From contig NW_026634058.1 in the NCBI RefSeq assembly GCF_024868665.1, positions 1 through 64,000 on the forward strand: DNA of 64,000 nucleotides, written 5' to 3'. The notes beneath the pieces are model-generated. The model worked only from the letters and a program-made list of their open reading frames with translations. It had not been told where the DNA came from and made no database searches. Position 1 is the first letter of the stretch, and the number at the start of each line of letters is the position of its first letter. Position numbers and translations under genes: made by a program. This document shows, one piece after another, positions 24,872 to 37,338 of the stretch. This DNA is from Triplophysa rosa (Eukaryota > Chordata > Actinopteri > Cypriniformes > Nemacheilidae).

Positions 24872-25120
24872 TAAAGCAAGCATCACATTTGTAAAATGTA
24901 TACTACATAGACTGCAGGTTTGTAATTGGTTTCAACATAAAAAGAAAATTGAATGAATAGCAACTACATCAAATATGATATTATATATATTATGGTTATT
25001 TCCAGTATATACATGACACATTTAATCATTCCAGATTACATTGAAATTAACCAAAAGACCAAGGAAGAATGATATAAAACCAGAAAAATATACTACACGT
25101 AAGAATTTGTGAAAAAAAAC

Positions 25121-27038
25121 CAGTGGTGTAAAGTATTGGAGTAAATGTACTTAGTTACTTTACTTAAGTATCTTTTTGGCTACTTTGTAGTTGTACTGAG
25201 TATTAAAGATATTAGCAACTTTTACTCTCTACTTAACTACATTTTTGAACAAGTATATGTACTCTTTACTCCACTACATTTGTAATGACTAATGCAGTTA
25301 CACATTACATTTTGCATGGCACCTATCTTATAATTAATATTGCCATTTACAGGGTAATGAAGGTACTACAATCTTGTGGATTTTGCCCTAACTTACAAAA
25401 ACTTGTCAACATGGCTTCTTTATATGAATATGAGTGCAGTATCAGGTAGATGTCAATCACTGGCGGTTTATACACGGTTAGCCCTTACACGCTATTTCTA
25501 CAGTAATATATTGGCAACACTGTTGCCAGCTAGTTGCTGTAGGTCACACATCTACAAAAGCTCTTATTTTTAAAACTAACTCTTCCTAAATGTGCTCTAA
25601 ACATGTTTGCTCAAAATTTGACCATGTGGTGGGACTATTGCCATGAAGTGATGTAAACCAGTAAAAAGAATGTATAGTATTTCAATTTTCAAAAGTGGTC
25701 TCACACTATATAGACAAAATATTAACCTATAGAATGAGTCGGACACAGAGAAATGAACAATCCACATATGAATCTCAACAATGGTGACAATCAACTGAAC
25801 AGCTTCATGCTGCAATGCATGCTGGGTACATAGTACAAAACTCATTCATGATTGTTTGTCACCATTGATGAGGTTTGTATGTCAAGTGTCTAACTGTGTC
25901 TCAATTGCAAAGAAAGATTTTCTGACAGAGATCTTTCCATTATAACATGTAATCACTTTACCAAACATATCTTAATAAATCTTAAATGCTATATTATTAT
26001 TATTTAATGATTGAATTCTTTCAGATGTATCTTCAGTTACTAAGCAAACATAAAGTTGCGGTTCCTGTAAAGTCCCTTTCAGTGTTATTGTATAAGTGTA
26101 CATTTTAAAGCTACAAGAAAGTCAAAGAGTCCAACCAAAGCAAACACTGATCGCCATAATGGTGACTTAAAACATAATTGAACCACTATGAACTCGAGTT
26201 AAATCTCAATAAGATCTTACACAGATGACAGAAATAAAGTGAAAGTGGTGTCTGTAATATGTGAAGATGTTATTGATGTTTGTGTTTAATTCTCCTCTGG
26301 TGAAATCTTGACAGATTTATTGTGTTCATCTGTTATTTACACTTGTTCATCTAAGACTGTGTGACTTAAGTGCGTTAATAGATTCTTTATAATGTATCTT
26401 CAAACAGCCATTGCAGTAGTTTACTGTAAAACACCTACAGTAACTAGCAGGCAACAGTGTTGCCAATACAGTATATTACTGTAGAAATGGCAGGTAAGGG
26501 CTAACAGTGTATGTGAAATGAGGACATGACTGCAGCTGGCCATGAGGCCCAAACCAGCATGTCCAGTGCAAAAAGGCTTTGACTTTTTGATTTTACTTAA
26601 CATTACTTTATTTATCCGTTATATTGAAGAGACCTTTTTGAAGGACTTTGGTTTACTTATGAGCACTTGAGCTTAAATGAGACTTGGGTGTTTGTAATAG
26701 ACGTACAGTAGGTTATGATGTCGGCCATGATTTGTTGCAATTTTGAGGTGTTCAGTCTTATTATGATTTAAGAAATTAAATGCGATTGCTCTCCTCACGA
26801 ATCGACTGTTTCTAGTTTTTCACTGACATGTCTCTTAAGTGTTGCGGACTAGTGCTGCTTTGAGCCTATACATTCAGTATGAGTAAAATACTCAAGTACT
26901 GTTCAAATCAGATACTCAAAGACTTTTACTCAAGTCGTTTTGAAATTGGTGACTTGTAACTTGTAATGGAGTCATTTTCACTGCAAGGTATCTGTACTTT
27001 TACTTAAGTATGGTTTTCAGGTACTCTTTACACCTCTG
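25121..27038. mobile_element. hAT-like DNA transposon with 8-bp target duplication
   Basis: The left end CAGTGGTGTAAAGTATTGG matches the inverted right end (reverse complement CAGAGGTGTAAAGAGTACC). Flanks AAAAAAAC at 25113-25120 and 27039-27046 form an 8-bp direct repeat, as expected for hAT (low complexity, so moderately persuasive). The element is 1918 bp without a transposase frame. An internal inverted repeat pairs about 25478-25555 with about 26430-26515, both coding the same nonsense peptide on opposite strands. Confidence 0.75.
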
Positions 27039-27046
27039 AAAAAAAC

Positions 27047-28090
27047 CATAAATTGTACGTAATATGTTCATTAGAATTAGAATTAGCGTTTCATTAGCGT
27101 TTTCAGTCCCCCAAACGCCGTTGTCGTGTAAACGAACAGACAAAACGGATAAAAACATTTACGTTTTTAGTTGAAAACGGTGTGGTGTAAACGGCCTCTA
27201 AAACATAATGTCAGCAGTCTCCCAGAAAGCAAAGGTACATCTAGTAGTAGAGTAATGTGGAAATAAAATCTTGGGAGAATGCATACTTAACCGTGAGAGA
27301 CAGTTCTCCTATGACACATTAACATGACATTGATGAGAATAGAGAGAATTTAAAAATAGCTTCTGTTACATATGATACATCAACAGGACAATTGGAGAGA
27401 ACTCTTACTGTCCAGTTGAGGTTTCTCACCCAAGTGTCTCTCTCATGGTGATGGTTACTTCCAGCTGCAGGTAGCGCCTGGGTTACTATGAGGATCGTCT
27501 CAGACTGACATGACGTCATGATCTGTAGAGCATGTCATTCAATTAAATTTATACTTTAGATTTACAACACAGAAAAAGTAAAACAAAGCGGTGGAGAAAG
27601 AATCTCTCACATCAGGCCATTAGCGCACTTCTGCTTAATAGTGCAAGTACAAAACACAAACATGAACTTTTATCAACTGTCAATAAAATCATGCATAGAT
27701 ATACAATAGCACAAGCTCGGATAACAACCACCACGTCCACCCTTGTCATTTGTTGTGCTACATCATGTGTAACAAACTGCGTTACCTGCTCCTGGGCACA
27801 TACTGCGGGGCTGATGGAATGCTTCTCTCTCCTTTGTCAATAAGGTAATGTCAAATGTTAAAGTAATGTTTTAATTGCTGTTTGCCAAAACTACGATTTT
27901 CTAACATAAAACCGGACTCTGGATAACTGGATAGTCTGGATAACTTCCAATTGCCAATCAACAGAGCTGTTGATAAGTAATACAAACACATTTGATTTAT
28001 TTATGATTTAAGGTTTACATGAATTGGTTTACATGAAAACCAACAAAACAACATTTTAAGTACTAAACTAAAATATTTGTATTATAACTC
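27047..28090. other. non-coding, A/T-rich
   Basis: Contains a segment around 27090-27200 (AAAACGGTGTGGTGTAAACG) that looks like a small repeat remnant. No gene seen. Confidence 0.35.
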
Positions 28091-28373
28091 CCCTGATAGC
28101 ACACATACATCTGGCAGACATCTATTTGATGTCTGCATTTACATCTGCAAGACATATTTTTTTGATTGTTTGCTCATCTGCAATACATCTCTGAGATGTC
28201 TCCTGGCAGTTGTCATATAGACATCTAGAAGATGTCCGTAAGATGTTTATGATTTAGAATGGATGTAAAATTGCTCTTTCTAAGACCTTTATCAGATGTT
28301 TTTACAAAGCAGATGTTTTCCAAATCTCCAGATCTTTAACAGACATCTTAGAGGCGTACCTGTGCTATTCAGG
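28091..28373. mobile_element. short repeat element rich in ACATCT/AGATGT, imperfect terminal inverted repeats
   Basis: The left end CCTGATAGCACA and right end TGTGCTATTCAGG are inverted copies with a one-base difference. The interior consists of repeated AGACATCT/AGATGTCT motifs. A related motif cluster occurs at about 58490-58580. Confidence 0.55.
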
Positions 28374-30553
28374 TCGATGGGTCTATTCCTTATTGTGGGC
28401 GGAGCTACACCAGACCGTCCATTGGCTACGCTGCTGTCTAACCGCAACAAGAGCACATTTCTCTGCAAACAGTTTTCTTAACGCATTTAAGGCCGGATGT
28501 ACTAACAGCATTTACCAAACACAATGAAATTAGCACTGAAAAGGCGTGGACACAGCTGTTTTTGTGACTGATGTAATATGCATTTGTAGGAGTCTCCTCT
28601 TCAAACTTTATGGGTGGAGAGTATTTAAATGAATCACGTAACGCAATTTACTAATGTTTGCTTTCATCATTTTAGTGGTATTTGACAGGTTTTATTTAAC
28701 GCTCAAAAAAGCATGTCTTAAACCCTGCACTAAGATGCGCTGCTGTTGATAGATCGCGTTGGTCATTATGGGAATGAGATATTAGGCTTGTTTGAGATGC
28801 ACCTTGCCTCGCCTGAAAAGAAGACGAGAGTAGGCGCCAGTAGAGAGGGGAGGAGTGAAAACAGCGCAGGCAAGACGGACACTTCCCAAATCGCGCTGTC
28901 GAGTCGACTGGAAACGTCAGCAATGTAATAGATCGCGTTCACGTTTTTTTATCGCATTTTTCTTGGGTCAACTGCAGTTTAAACGTGAGAAATGTTCTAA
29001 ATCGTATATTAGACAAACTCTCAACCATGTCAAGGCTGAACAAAAGAATTTAGACATGTTCTTTGACAAACGAATGCTTAAACTTAGAACCTCCTATTTC
29101 AAGTTTCCAGTTTACCCCCCCCAAAATATATATACACATTTCAAAATTGTATGTAATATTTATCCTTCTGGGGAGTTCCTATATTGTGTAAATTCTGTAA
29201 CTCATTTCCAGAAAACACAGACCCTATTTTTTCAGAGCATATTTTTCTTTAATTCCTGGACAAAGTGCAATAATTGTGGTTAAATTAGTCAAATGTTGTG
29301 AATTATAAAAAAATGTAATATGGAAACGGTGAAAAAGGAGGTCAAACTTTTTTTTAATATTAATAACTTACTTTTGTTAGCTAAGAATTTAATTCCCAAA
29401 TGTAATTTTTAAAAATTGTTTGTAGTATTTAAGAATGATTTGGGACAATATTTTAAAATGCTGTCAAAAGCAAATAATAAAAATCTGGAATTTTGTTAGA
29501 TTTATTCGATAATATAATAATATTTCTTGTTTTGAATTTATTAATATGGATGGATTTAACATTTTGATTTTTTTTTCTTTCTTTGTTGTCTTTGTTGTTT
29601 TGTTTGTATTATCTTTTATTATTTTTTCTCGTCTGTTTTTTAATGTAAACTGTATACCATCTTTGGAATTGAATTGAATTATACTTGAATAAAAAAGCGC
29701 TTTTTATCGCAGATGAAATCTATGCAATTGAATTGCCACTGCTTTTACATCAAGGTGCATGAGGACTATATATTTCACCTTGGTGTGTTTTTTTCCACAT
29801 ATAAATCTCAAAACCTACTTTAGTTAATGGACTTATTAATGGAACACTTAAGAAAAAAGATATCAGCTGACATTCTCGCCCAATGAACATTTAAGCTGTG
29901 TCGTCATCAAGTTGTTTACCATCATGCTTTTCATCAGCGCAGTCGGTGGCGAGCAACCGCGCCCGACTGAAGAATCCGATACAGCCGCCTGGCCGTCGCG
30001 AGAGTTTTTTGACGCACGTCAGCATGACATCAGAGCAAGGCGGACGTAACTCGGACACATTTCTTACCGGCATGCATCTCGCGCTGATCACCGGTGATCG
30101 GTTCTGCGCAGAATTTGGCCATCTCAAACGAGCCTATTGTGCCTGACTGTTTCTCAATATGCGTTGTTCAGTGTCTTGAGTCCTCGCTCTACGTCATCAA
30201 TAACCGTCAAAAGTCCGGTTCCAATACTCAAGAACGCATGAAAGTACGCGGATGTGGTCTCGATATCAAGGATGCATCGTTTGCAGCCTTGCGCGCATAC
30301 GGAATCCGCTTGAAGTCCCAGAAGTCAATGCTGCACGTCTATCCAATTTCAAATTCACAAGACCGGTCTCCACAAGAACACAAGTCCGTCCTTTGCGTTC
30401 TTGGAATTGAGAAATGGCCCCTGTGTTTTTTAATGTGTGCCTTGTTATTAAATCACCCGCAGAAATGTTCACTCCCATTTCCGCTTCTTTGAAATTGCGG
30501 TCTCGCGCTATTTTTCCCTGTTTGGTAAAGCTGGCTCAAAATCATTTGCATGG
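28374..30553. other. non-coding; probable old repeat fragments
   Basis: The stretch 29480-29700 is strongly T-rich and ends in TTGAATTGAATTGAATTA, like a LINE 3' tail. The stretch 29890-30410 is CpG-richer than its surroundings, suggesting a younger insertion. Frames in these parts (28855-29283, 30094-30492) show no domain I recognise. Confidence 0.3.
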
Positions 30554-30561
30554 CAACAAAC

Positions 30562-31027
30562 TAGGGCTGCACAATAAATCGCGATTAACATTAAATATTG
30601 TGTAAATCGACCTATGTTATTGTAAAGTCTGCGATTATGTTTCATGAGCTGTTTGTCCGTGAAGCATGGGTCTGTGATCGGTAGGAAATGCTGCATGATC
30701 TGAACGCATTGCGAGTTTGAGTCATTTATAACGTGCATTTGAAAAAGCGCTGTCAAACATCATTATTATAAATATAGTTTATTGTTGTGAAAATACCTGA
30801 GGAGACCTGAAGAACAGCAATAGAAAGATGCCCATAGGCATTTTCTGGAACTACGTGTGTTGTGATACTTTTGCGGCATATATTTGCAGTTAGGGTTAGA
30901 GCGCCCTCTGGCTTTCAGATGCAGCAGCATTTAACAGTACTTCACTGTCGAGCTGCGCAAAAAAACAACAACCCCAGACAACCGCCAAACCGTGTGCGGT
31001 TTATTTTCAATTGATCGTGCAGCCCTA
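30562..31027. mobile_element. hAT-family MITE with perfect 8-bp target-site duplication
   Basis: Termini TAGGGCTGCAC (30562-30572) and GTGCAGCCCTA (31017-31027) are perfect 11-bp inverted repeats. The flanking octamers at 30554-30561 and 31028-31035 are identical (CAACAAAC). The 466-bp interior contains no transposase frame. Confidence 0.9.
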
Positions 31028-31035
31028 CAACAAAC

Positions 31036-31386
31036 CAATGAAAACGTGCAACAAAAGTGTCTAGCCATAGCAATACAGCGCAAGCGCAAAAGCTGCTGAG
31101 AATCTGCTGAACCTCCCGTTAACTAGAGCAGATCTAAAGAATATTAAGTATAAAGTTCCGAACTCCTTCTCTCAAATGACTTGGGTATGCAGAGCATTCG
31201 CAACTTATATGAACCGAACACCCCCAGAAACTATATGTAAATATTAGAACCTTAATTAACTGGATTATTAGAAATGGATTCTAATACATCTAATACTACA
31301 ATGCCCCCTGATTTTGAACAAAAACAAAACTCACACAAAAAAAATCATAAATTATATGTGTGCAATGTTTGTATTGTCACATGATA
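31036..31386. other. non-coding
   Basis: Nothing recognised between the MITE and the following microsatellite. Confidence 0.4.
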
Positions 31387-31442
31387 CACACACGCACACG
31401 CGCGCGCGCGCACGCACGCACGCACGCACGCACACTCGCACG

Positions 31443-31475
<33 letters not shown>

Positions 31476-31497
31476 ACGCACACGCACACGCACACGC

Positions 31498-31549
<52 letters not shown>
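31387..31549. repeat. long (CA)n/(CGCA)n microsatellite
   Basis: Imperfect CA/CG array of about 160 bases, responsible for several spurious frames on both strands. Confidence 0.95.
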
Positions 31550-31550
<1 letters not shown>

Positions 31551-31947
31551 AATCGATGAAACAATCAACCTGTATTTTGCATGTATGTCAAATGTCATGT
31601 CCACAGATAGATGTTGGATAGTTTTACTGAGACAGAGACAAACAATAATAAACAAAATATTGCTTTATTTTAACTTAATGTTGATGTGCTGAGAAGCCAT
31701 GTTGGATTCTGCAGTCCACATCACGAGTCATGGGCAATGGCGACATCAAGTGGTGAACAGGCGAACGTGATGAGAGAGTGACATACATATTTTATTTTAT
31801 TTTATTACTATAATTATTTTTCTTTTTATTTGTTAAATATTTGCACTACTGCAAATGCCCCGCTGCAAATGCTTTGGCAATACGAATGTACATTTTGTCA
31901 TGCCAATAAAGCACCCTTAAATTGACTGCAATCACAGTCCAGTAGTG

Positions 31948-32676
31948 CAGTGGTTCCCAAACTTTTTACAATGGCGAACCCCCCCCCAGGGACTTAACAT
32001 CATTCTGCGTACTCCCTTTCTTACAGTAACAATTGTGGTCTCAAACATTTTTTTATTTGCATTTTAAATACACGTAATTTTCTTTTATCAAACAATAAAT
32101 GATATATGACTCGTATATAAATAAATGACTCACTGCTTAATGAGATGTATGTGCTTGAAATGACTTGCATAACTCTGTGATGTTTGGTTGTATCGGAGAA
32201 AGTCTGAGTCTCAAATCATTCTCTATGCAGAGTCTGTGTCGATATTTGTTCTTTATGTGGGCAAGTGCTGAAAACCCACTCTCGCAAAGATACGTTGTGG
32301 AGAAGGGCAGTAATGTTTTCAAAGAGCGATCGGCTAAGGCAGGATACTCTGCATGCAAAGCTATCCAGAATTCTGTCAGTAATTTTTGTGCGAAGTCACA
32401 TGCGGTACGTAAAGACATGCGCTTACGCATGAGTGGACGCATATTTTTTGATTGTATGTCATGAATTTGACCTTTTATGGCACTACGTGACTACTATTTT
32501 GCTGTGTGTACACTAGATGGAGCACGTCTTTATATTCAGCTTGTGAGAAAAGCATGCCTTGATTGTCAGGTGCGTTATAATTAAGTAAACAGTAGATTTC
32601 AGGATTTTGTTCACGTACCCCCTCCGTCACCTGGCGTACCCCCGGTGGTACGCGTACCCCAGTTTGGGAACCACTG
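31948..32676 (-). mobile_element. internally deleted hAT (Charlie-like) transposon
   Basis: The left end CAGTGGTTCCCAAACT (31948-31963) is matched by the inverted right end AGTTTGGGAACCACTG (32661-32676). Flanking octamers CAGTAGTG and CAGTAGGG differ by one base, consistent with an aged hAT duplication. At 729 bp, only the C-terminal transposase part remains. Confidence 0.88.
32137..32442 (-). pseudogene. C-terminal fragment of a hAT transposase (dimerisation domain)
   Basis: The frame contains LLPFSTTYLCESGFSALAHI, then KNKYRHRLCIENDLRLRLSP. This is the hAT C-terminal dimerisation region (T.YLCE.GFS.L..IK.K.R..L). The DDE catalytic core and the BED finger are absent, so it cannot mobilise by itself. 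It lies inside the terminal repeats at 31948 and 32676, on the opposite strand. Confidence 0.85.
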
Positions 32677-33002
32677 CAGTAGGGGCATTTAGTATGGCTT
32701 TTAAGAGGCAAACATTTGTAGAATCCAATCTTACATCTAACCCATATTACATCCTTCTCTACAACATTTATCACAGACTCTTTCTTGTTTTCCGATCTGT
32801 TCATTTAAGTCATAAACATTTCCTCCATATTTTGCCAAGAAAAGTTTATTCAGCTTTATAAATAAATTTAAATTAAAAAATTAACATTTGTGTTGTATGT
32901 TTAGGAGAAAGTTGTTATCAGATGACTCTAGCAGCTGAATTGCCATTTGGCTTTTAACAAAGCAGAGTTGGATATTTTCCCCCTTTCTCTTCTGCTCAAC
33001 TT

Positions 33003-33925
33003 TTATGCTAAGGCTGTTCAATCTTGCTCCTGGAGTTATACCTTACTGTAAGGTTTTGATCAAGCCCTAATAAAATGCATCTGGAGCAGCCCGCAGTCTT
33101 ACAGTTTACGTGTTACAGACAGATGTGTTTTTGGTTTGATACAAACTCTTCTGGAAGGTAAATGTGCCTGAAGCAAAATTAGAATTTGTAATTTGAACTG
33201 CTTGTGCTCTACATTTCTAGTTCAGGCTAAAATAACTTGTTTATGATTTTTAACCATCACACACTCCTTCAGGTGTAACATGAATGCCTATATCCTAAAT
33301 GTGTGCTTGAGTGTTCATTTAGAGTGAAACTTTATTGAAATTTAAAATCATCTGCTTGACCAGTGTCTGTTTTCTTTCTTTTTTTTCTTGCAGGCTGGAC
33401 AGTGGAATTGTTTGGAGTTGTATACCAGTCAGAGCCTCAAGAAGTTCCAGGTCTGATGACAACAATACATATTTGTACGTTTTGGGACAATTTAACACCC
33501 ATTACAATATCTGGCAGCTAATCAGAATCATTAGAGAAAATGACATATTAATTACTGTTAGCACCGATGTGTGCTATGATATTGGTGTCTAAAGTCGGAC
33601 TGTATAGATGCATTTCACATTGATTACACTAACTGTTTGCAATGGCTATTCTGCCCTAATGTGATGCATATATACTTCAATTATTAACCCTAAATTTTAT
33701 GCATTACAATCTTGGTGATGATTAGGAAAACTATATTGTCGGTTATAACTTGAGAAAGCATTATTGTGGAATGTGCGGTCCAGTTTCTGGAAATGTTCTT
33801 AATGATTTTAGCTCCAACCACATTAACACACCTGCCTGTAACTCAAGTGAACTGTAAGACTGTGATTGGCTGCTTCAGGTGTTTTATCGGGGTTGGAGCT
33901 TTGCTGGGCTGGAACTTAAATCTAC
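33003..33925. repeat. element with long (about 120-130 bp) imperfect terminal inverted repeats, copy A
   Basis: The left arm at 33003-33125 has GGCTGTTCAATCTTGCTCC, then CCCTAATAAAATGCATCTGG and CAGTCTTACAGT. It reappears inverted at 33815-33925 as AACTGTAAGACTGTGATTGG, CTTCAGGTGTTTTAT and GGTTGGAGC. There is no coding frame. Family members recur at 36362-37338, 38385-38520 and about 40220-40335. Confidence 0.6.
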
Positions 33926-35815
33926 TGGAGAGTTAACGTGAACACTGTAGAATAGCTGTATTTGAGTAATGTTTTTTACTAGCTCTTTAAAGCATCATTT
34001 ATGTGGTGCCTTTTAGTCCCAAACAATATTGCATAAATATAAACCTAATTCCGAACTAGTATTTATAAAAAGTTTTTAACTTTGCTTTTAATCTTTCCAT
34101 GTCTGAATGTTCATGTCAGGTTACTGGGGACTCTTAGATTCTGCTTCGTGTGTGACTTCTGTCAGCTACTGATCACTGACGGTACTTCACAGATTATGAG
34201 GATTACTGTCAACTGCTGTGTGCATCACATCTCCTGCATCAAACCCCCACACTGTAAGACTTTATATACATAATATACATTGTAAAAAGTATGATAGTTC
34301 AATTGCATAGACTTCATGCCTCGTGTATTTGTCTCAACTTTGCTGGTAGAATTTGCCTTATGACTAACTAAATTTCTTCTGTGGCAGTGTTGGTAATGTA
34401 GCCCCTTGTGTGTTGGTGTGTGACTGCACGAGTGATGGTCTATCAGCATTTGTCACTTGGCTATTTAAGGGAGGACTTATGTCGCCTGAGGTGTGTCAGT
34501 GCCGGAACTGCCGTCGTAGAGCGCACGCTCACTGACTGCTGATGTCGTATCTCTTGTAGCTGATGTCGTAGGTCATTCAAAGCTTTGGTTTGGTGCCGGC
34601 TGTCCACTATCCTCAGTTTTCATATTACTGGTCCGCTGTACTATTCTCTCATCTGCCATGATCTGTGCTGTGAGCAACTGTATGGTTTAGGTGGTGTGAT
34701 GACCAGTTTTTGTAAGCTGATGCTTTTCTGACGGCGTGTCTGTCTTTCTGGGGATGCTGGGGTGTGCGCTCGGTGGTATAAGAGGACTTCGCTGCTTGTG
34801 ATCATTTTCTATTTAAACGCTGATGGTGGAGTTAATTGGCGATCCAGGTGTCGCCGTGCTAACGTTACATCAAACGTCTTTCCATCTTGGCCGTCGAGCT
34901 GGTTTTTCTGTAACGCTGCCACTTAACGAAGTTATTTTTATAGTGGCTTTCCTGGGCTTGAATTAGAAACCTTTAGTGCCATCTGTCTGTTCTTTTGTTT
35001 TGGGTTTTTTTCTTAATAGTTTTCTAAGTTGGTCTCTAATCTAATTTTGGTTTGTTAAATTTTGTTAAAATTATTTCAGTTGTTTTCGTAAGAGTATTAT
35101 CATTATGATCATTTTTATTTTGTCAAGTTTTAAGTTAAGGGGTCTGATTCTTTAATAGTGTTTTTTTATTATCTATATTTGATAATTAAGAAGTTTGTGT
35201 TTCTTGTGTTTCAGGCACTGATGATCCATGGGGTTGGGGGGCTAGTTTTTGACTACTGGTGGTGTACCCATACTGTGTGTGCGTGCGTGCGTGTGTACTA
35301 GTCCAGCAGGGGGCCCTGGCAAATTTTCTCACTAAAATAGTGCTGAATACTGTGGAATAAAGGGATTTATTTTTACAGTTGTGAAGTATTAACCATAGCA
35401 ATTAAATCAAATAAATAATCCTGATGCATTGCCTCGCTTTTGAGAAGGACATCTAGAGTCGAGTAAAAGAAAAACACTGTGTAAAATAAGCGTGCAGAAG
35501 TCATGGACAGTTAAACTGTCTAAAACCACAGACATGTCAGACATCTCAGGTCGCTGTCATTAATGGCCATTGAATGCAGTGTTGTGAGACTGCTGCATCT
35601 GGATTGTTGTGAAAGTTTTCAGGTGGATTTGGATTACGTTGTGGAAGACGTTTCTCTTCTCACGAAAGATACCTCTCAGCTAAGTTAAGACCAACTTTTT
35701 TTCATAGACAGTTACTGACTTCAGACGACACCGAGTTTTGTCAATACGTTTCTCTAATGCTTCTGCAGGTGAAGTTTATAGCATGAGTAGATTTGATAAT
35801 TTATTAAGTGTCTTA
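33926..35815. other. non-coding
   Basis: No gene recognised. A short (GCGT)n patch lies near 35275-35300. The part around 34400-34700 is G/C-richer, with repeated CTGATGTCGTA motifs near 34541 and 34561. Confidence 0.35.
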
Positions 35816-36010
35816 ATGTCAGTGTTCTTTCTGCTTAAAAGAATATTCACATTTAGTATTCAAACAAGTTTTTAAGTCCGCCTTGTTATGTGGTAGTACA
35901 AAGCAGATGTGTAAATCTGGAGGAGAAACTGATAGAACCAGAGGACTGTTATCCCCATTAGGTTTTGACAAATCATTTAGTGCTTTTCCACTCGTGGATT
36001 GAACCATTCT
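35816..36010. repeat. duplicated unique block, copy 1
   Basis: Shares the ordered segments AGAATATTCACATTTAGTAT, GTCCGCCTTGTTATGTGGTA and AGGACTG..ATCCCCAT..GG with 38560-38790. The two copies flank the same inverted-repeat family, suggesting local duplication or a second repeat family. Confidence 0.55.
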
Positions 36011-36361
36011 ACGCTTTGTCTACTACAATGGAGCTCCGCAGTAGGTGAGTTTCTGTGCTTTGGTTTCTCATTACTTTGTCAAATGACTGTAGTTGTAGTG
36101 TGTTTGCTCAGGAGAAGTGACAGCTCTTGTGTTAGGATCGAAGTTGTGTAAAGAGCAACACATCTACCTGCTGGAGTCCATCGACCAGCTACACAAAAAC
36201 CTTCATGTTAGATTTTATTGGTCATTATTTCTTTTTTGTTGCTTTTTTGTGACACTAAACATTTGCATCATGTATATTCTGTTCATAGCATGTCATATAT
36301 TATTTGAACCGCCTCTCTTCGGTTATCAGAGTTTGACATTTTGTGCTCAAGTTAAATCTTA

Positions 36362-37338
36362 CGGTAAGGCTGTTCAGTCTTGCTCTTGGAGTCTCATGCT
36401 TCTGTGGAGTTTTGATCCAACCCTAATAAAACACATCTGAAGCACCCTGTTACATTGTGGGTTGATCTAAACTCTTCAGAAAAGTAAATGTGACAATTAC
36501 AGTATGTTCTTTGAATCATTTGTGTTTCACATTTCTAATTCATGGCTACAGCATTTGTTCATGATTTGTTGATCAAGCTCTTGTCTGTCAGAAATGTCTA
36601 GATTGTCCGTGAATGTATTTGGTCTGTTTCTCAAACACCATTGGGTGCACAAGACTTTTAAGTAGTCGTTCAAGACTTTAAATTAAAACACAGCTGTATA
36701 AACACCACCTTAAAAACACATACTTTTTTCTATGGTTACGCCTGCTGTTTACACTGATCCGGCATTTTCGACCCCTTTACCTTGTTTTAGTTTGAAAACT
36801 CTGGGGTTGCGTGTGTGTAAACGGATGAAAACTGAGACTTTAGGTTGCCCACCTTCACTTATTGATTGGGTCATCAGTATCATTGCGTTTGCTTCCCTGA
36901 TTTGTTAAGCATTACGGTTCCTGAAGGCGACAATGACCTGCCTCACAGCGACCGCGTAAACAACAGGCATCTTTAACTTCAAGCTGCGCTGCATACACGG
37001 GTCGACAGTGTGATATTACAGCAACGTGCGAGAGTATTGAGAGCCGTATGCTTTTAAACCTCTCACTGAGTACTGCGATGTCATCCGTTGATTGGTCTGC
37101 GTGGTGTCGGATGAAATCCAAAATGCCTAATAACAATTTTTTTTGCCATGAAAAAAGCTATGGAAGCAGGTTTGGTGTCAAACTAACAAACCAACTTGGA
37201 GATCTACAGTATGTTCATAAAGAGTTCACTTTCCTGTAACTCAAGTGAACTGTAAGACTGTAAGAACTGTAAGAAGTAAAACTGTTTGTTGCTTCAGGTG
37301 TTTTAGTAGTGTTGGATCTTTGATCTGCAGGAATTTAG
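36362..37338. repeat. long-TIR element, copy B
   Basis: Left arm at 36362-36480 (GGCTGTTCAGTCTTGCTC ... CCCTAATAAAACACATCTGA). Inverted right arm at 37226-37338 (TGTAACTCAAGTGAACTGTA, TTGCTTCAGGTGTTTTAGT). Interior segments next to the left arm align with copy A (CACATTTCTAATTCATGGCT versus CTACATTTCTAGTTCAGGCT). Confidence 0.55.

Noticed and set aside
31345..31655. Cys/Val- or Thr/His-rich frames
   Set aside because: Translation of (CA)n/(GT)n microsatellite. The same applies near 2.7, 8.7, 11.5, 12.1 and 61.3 kb.
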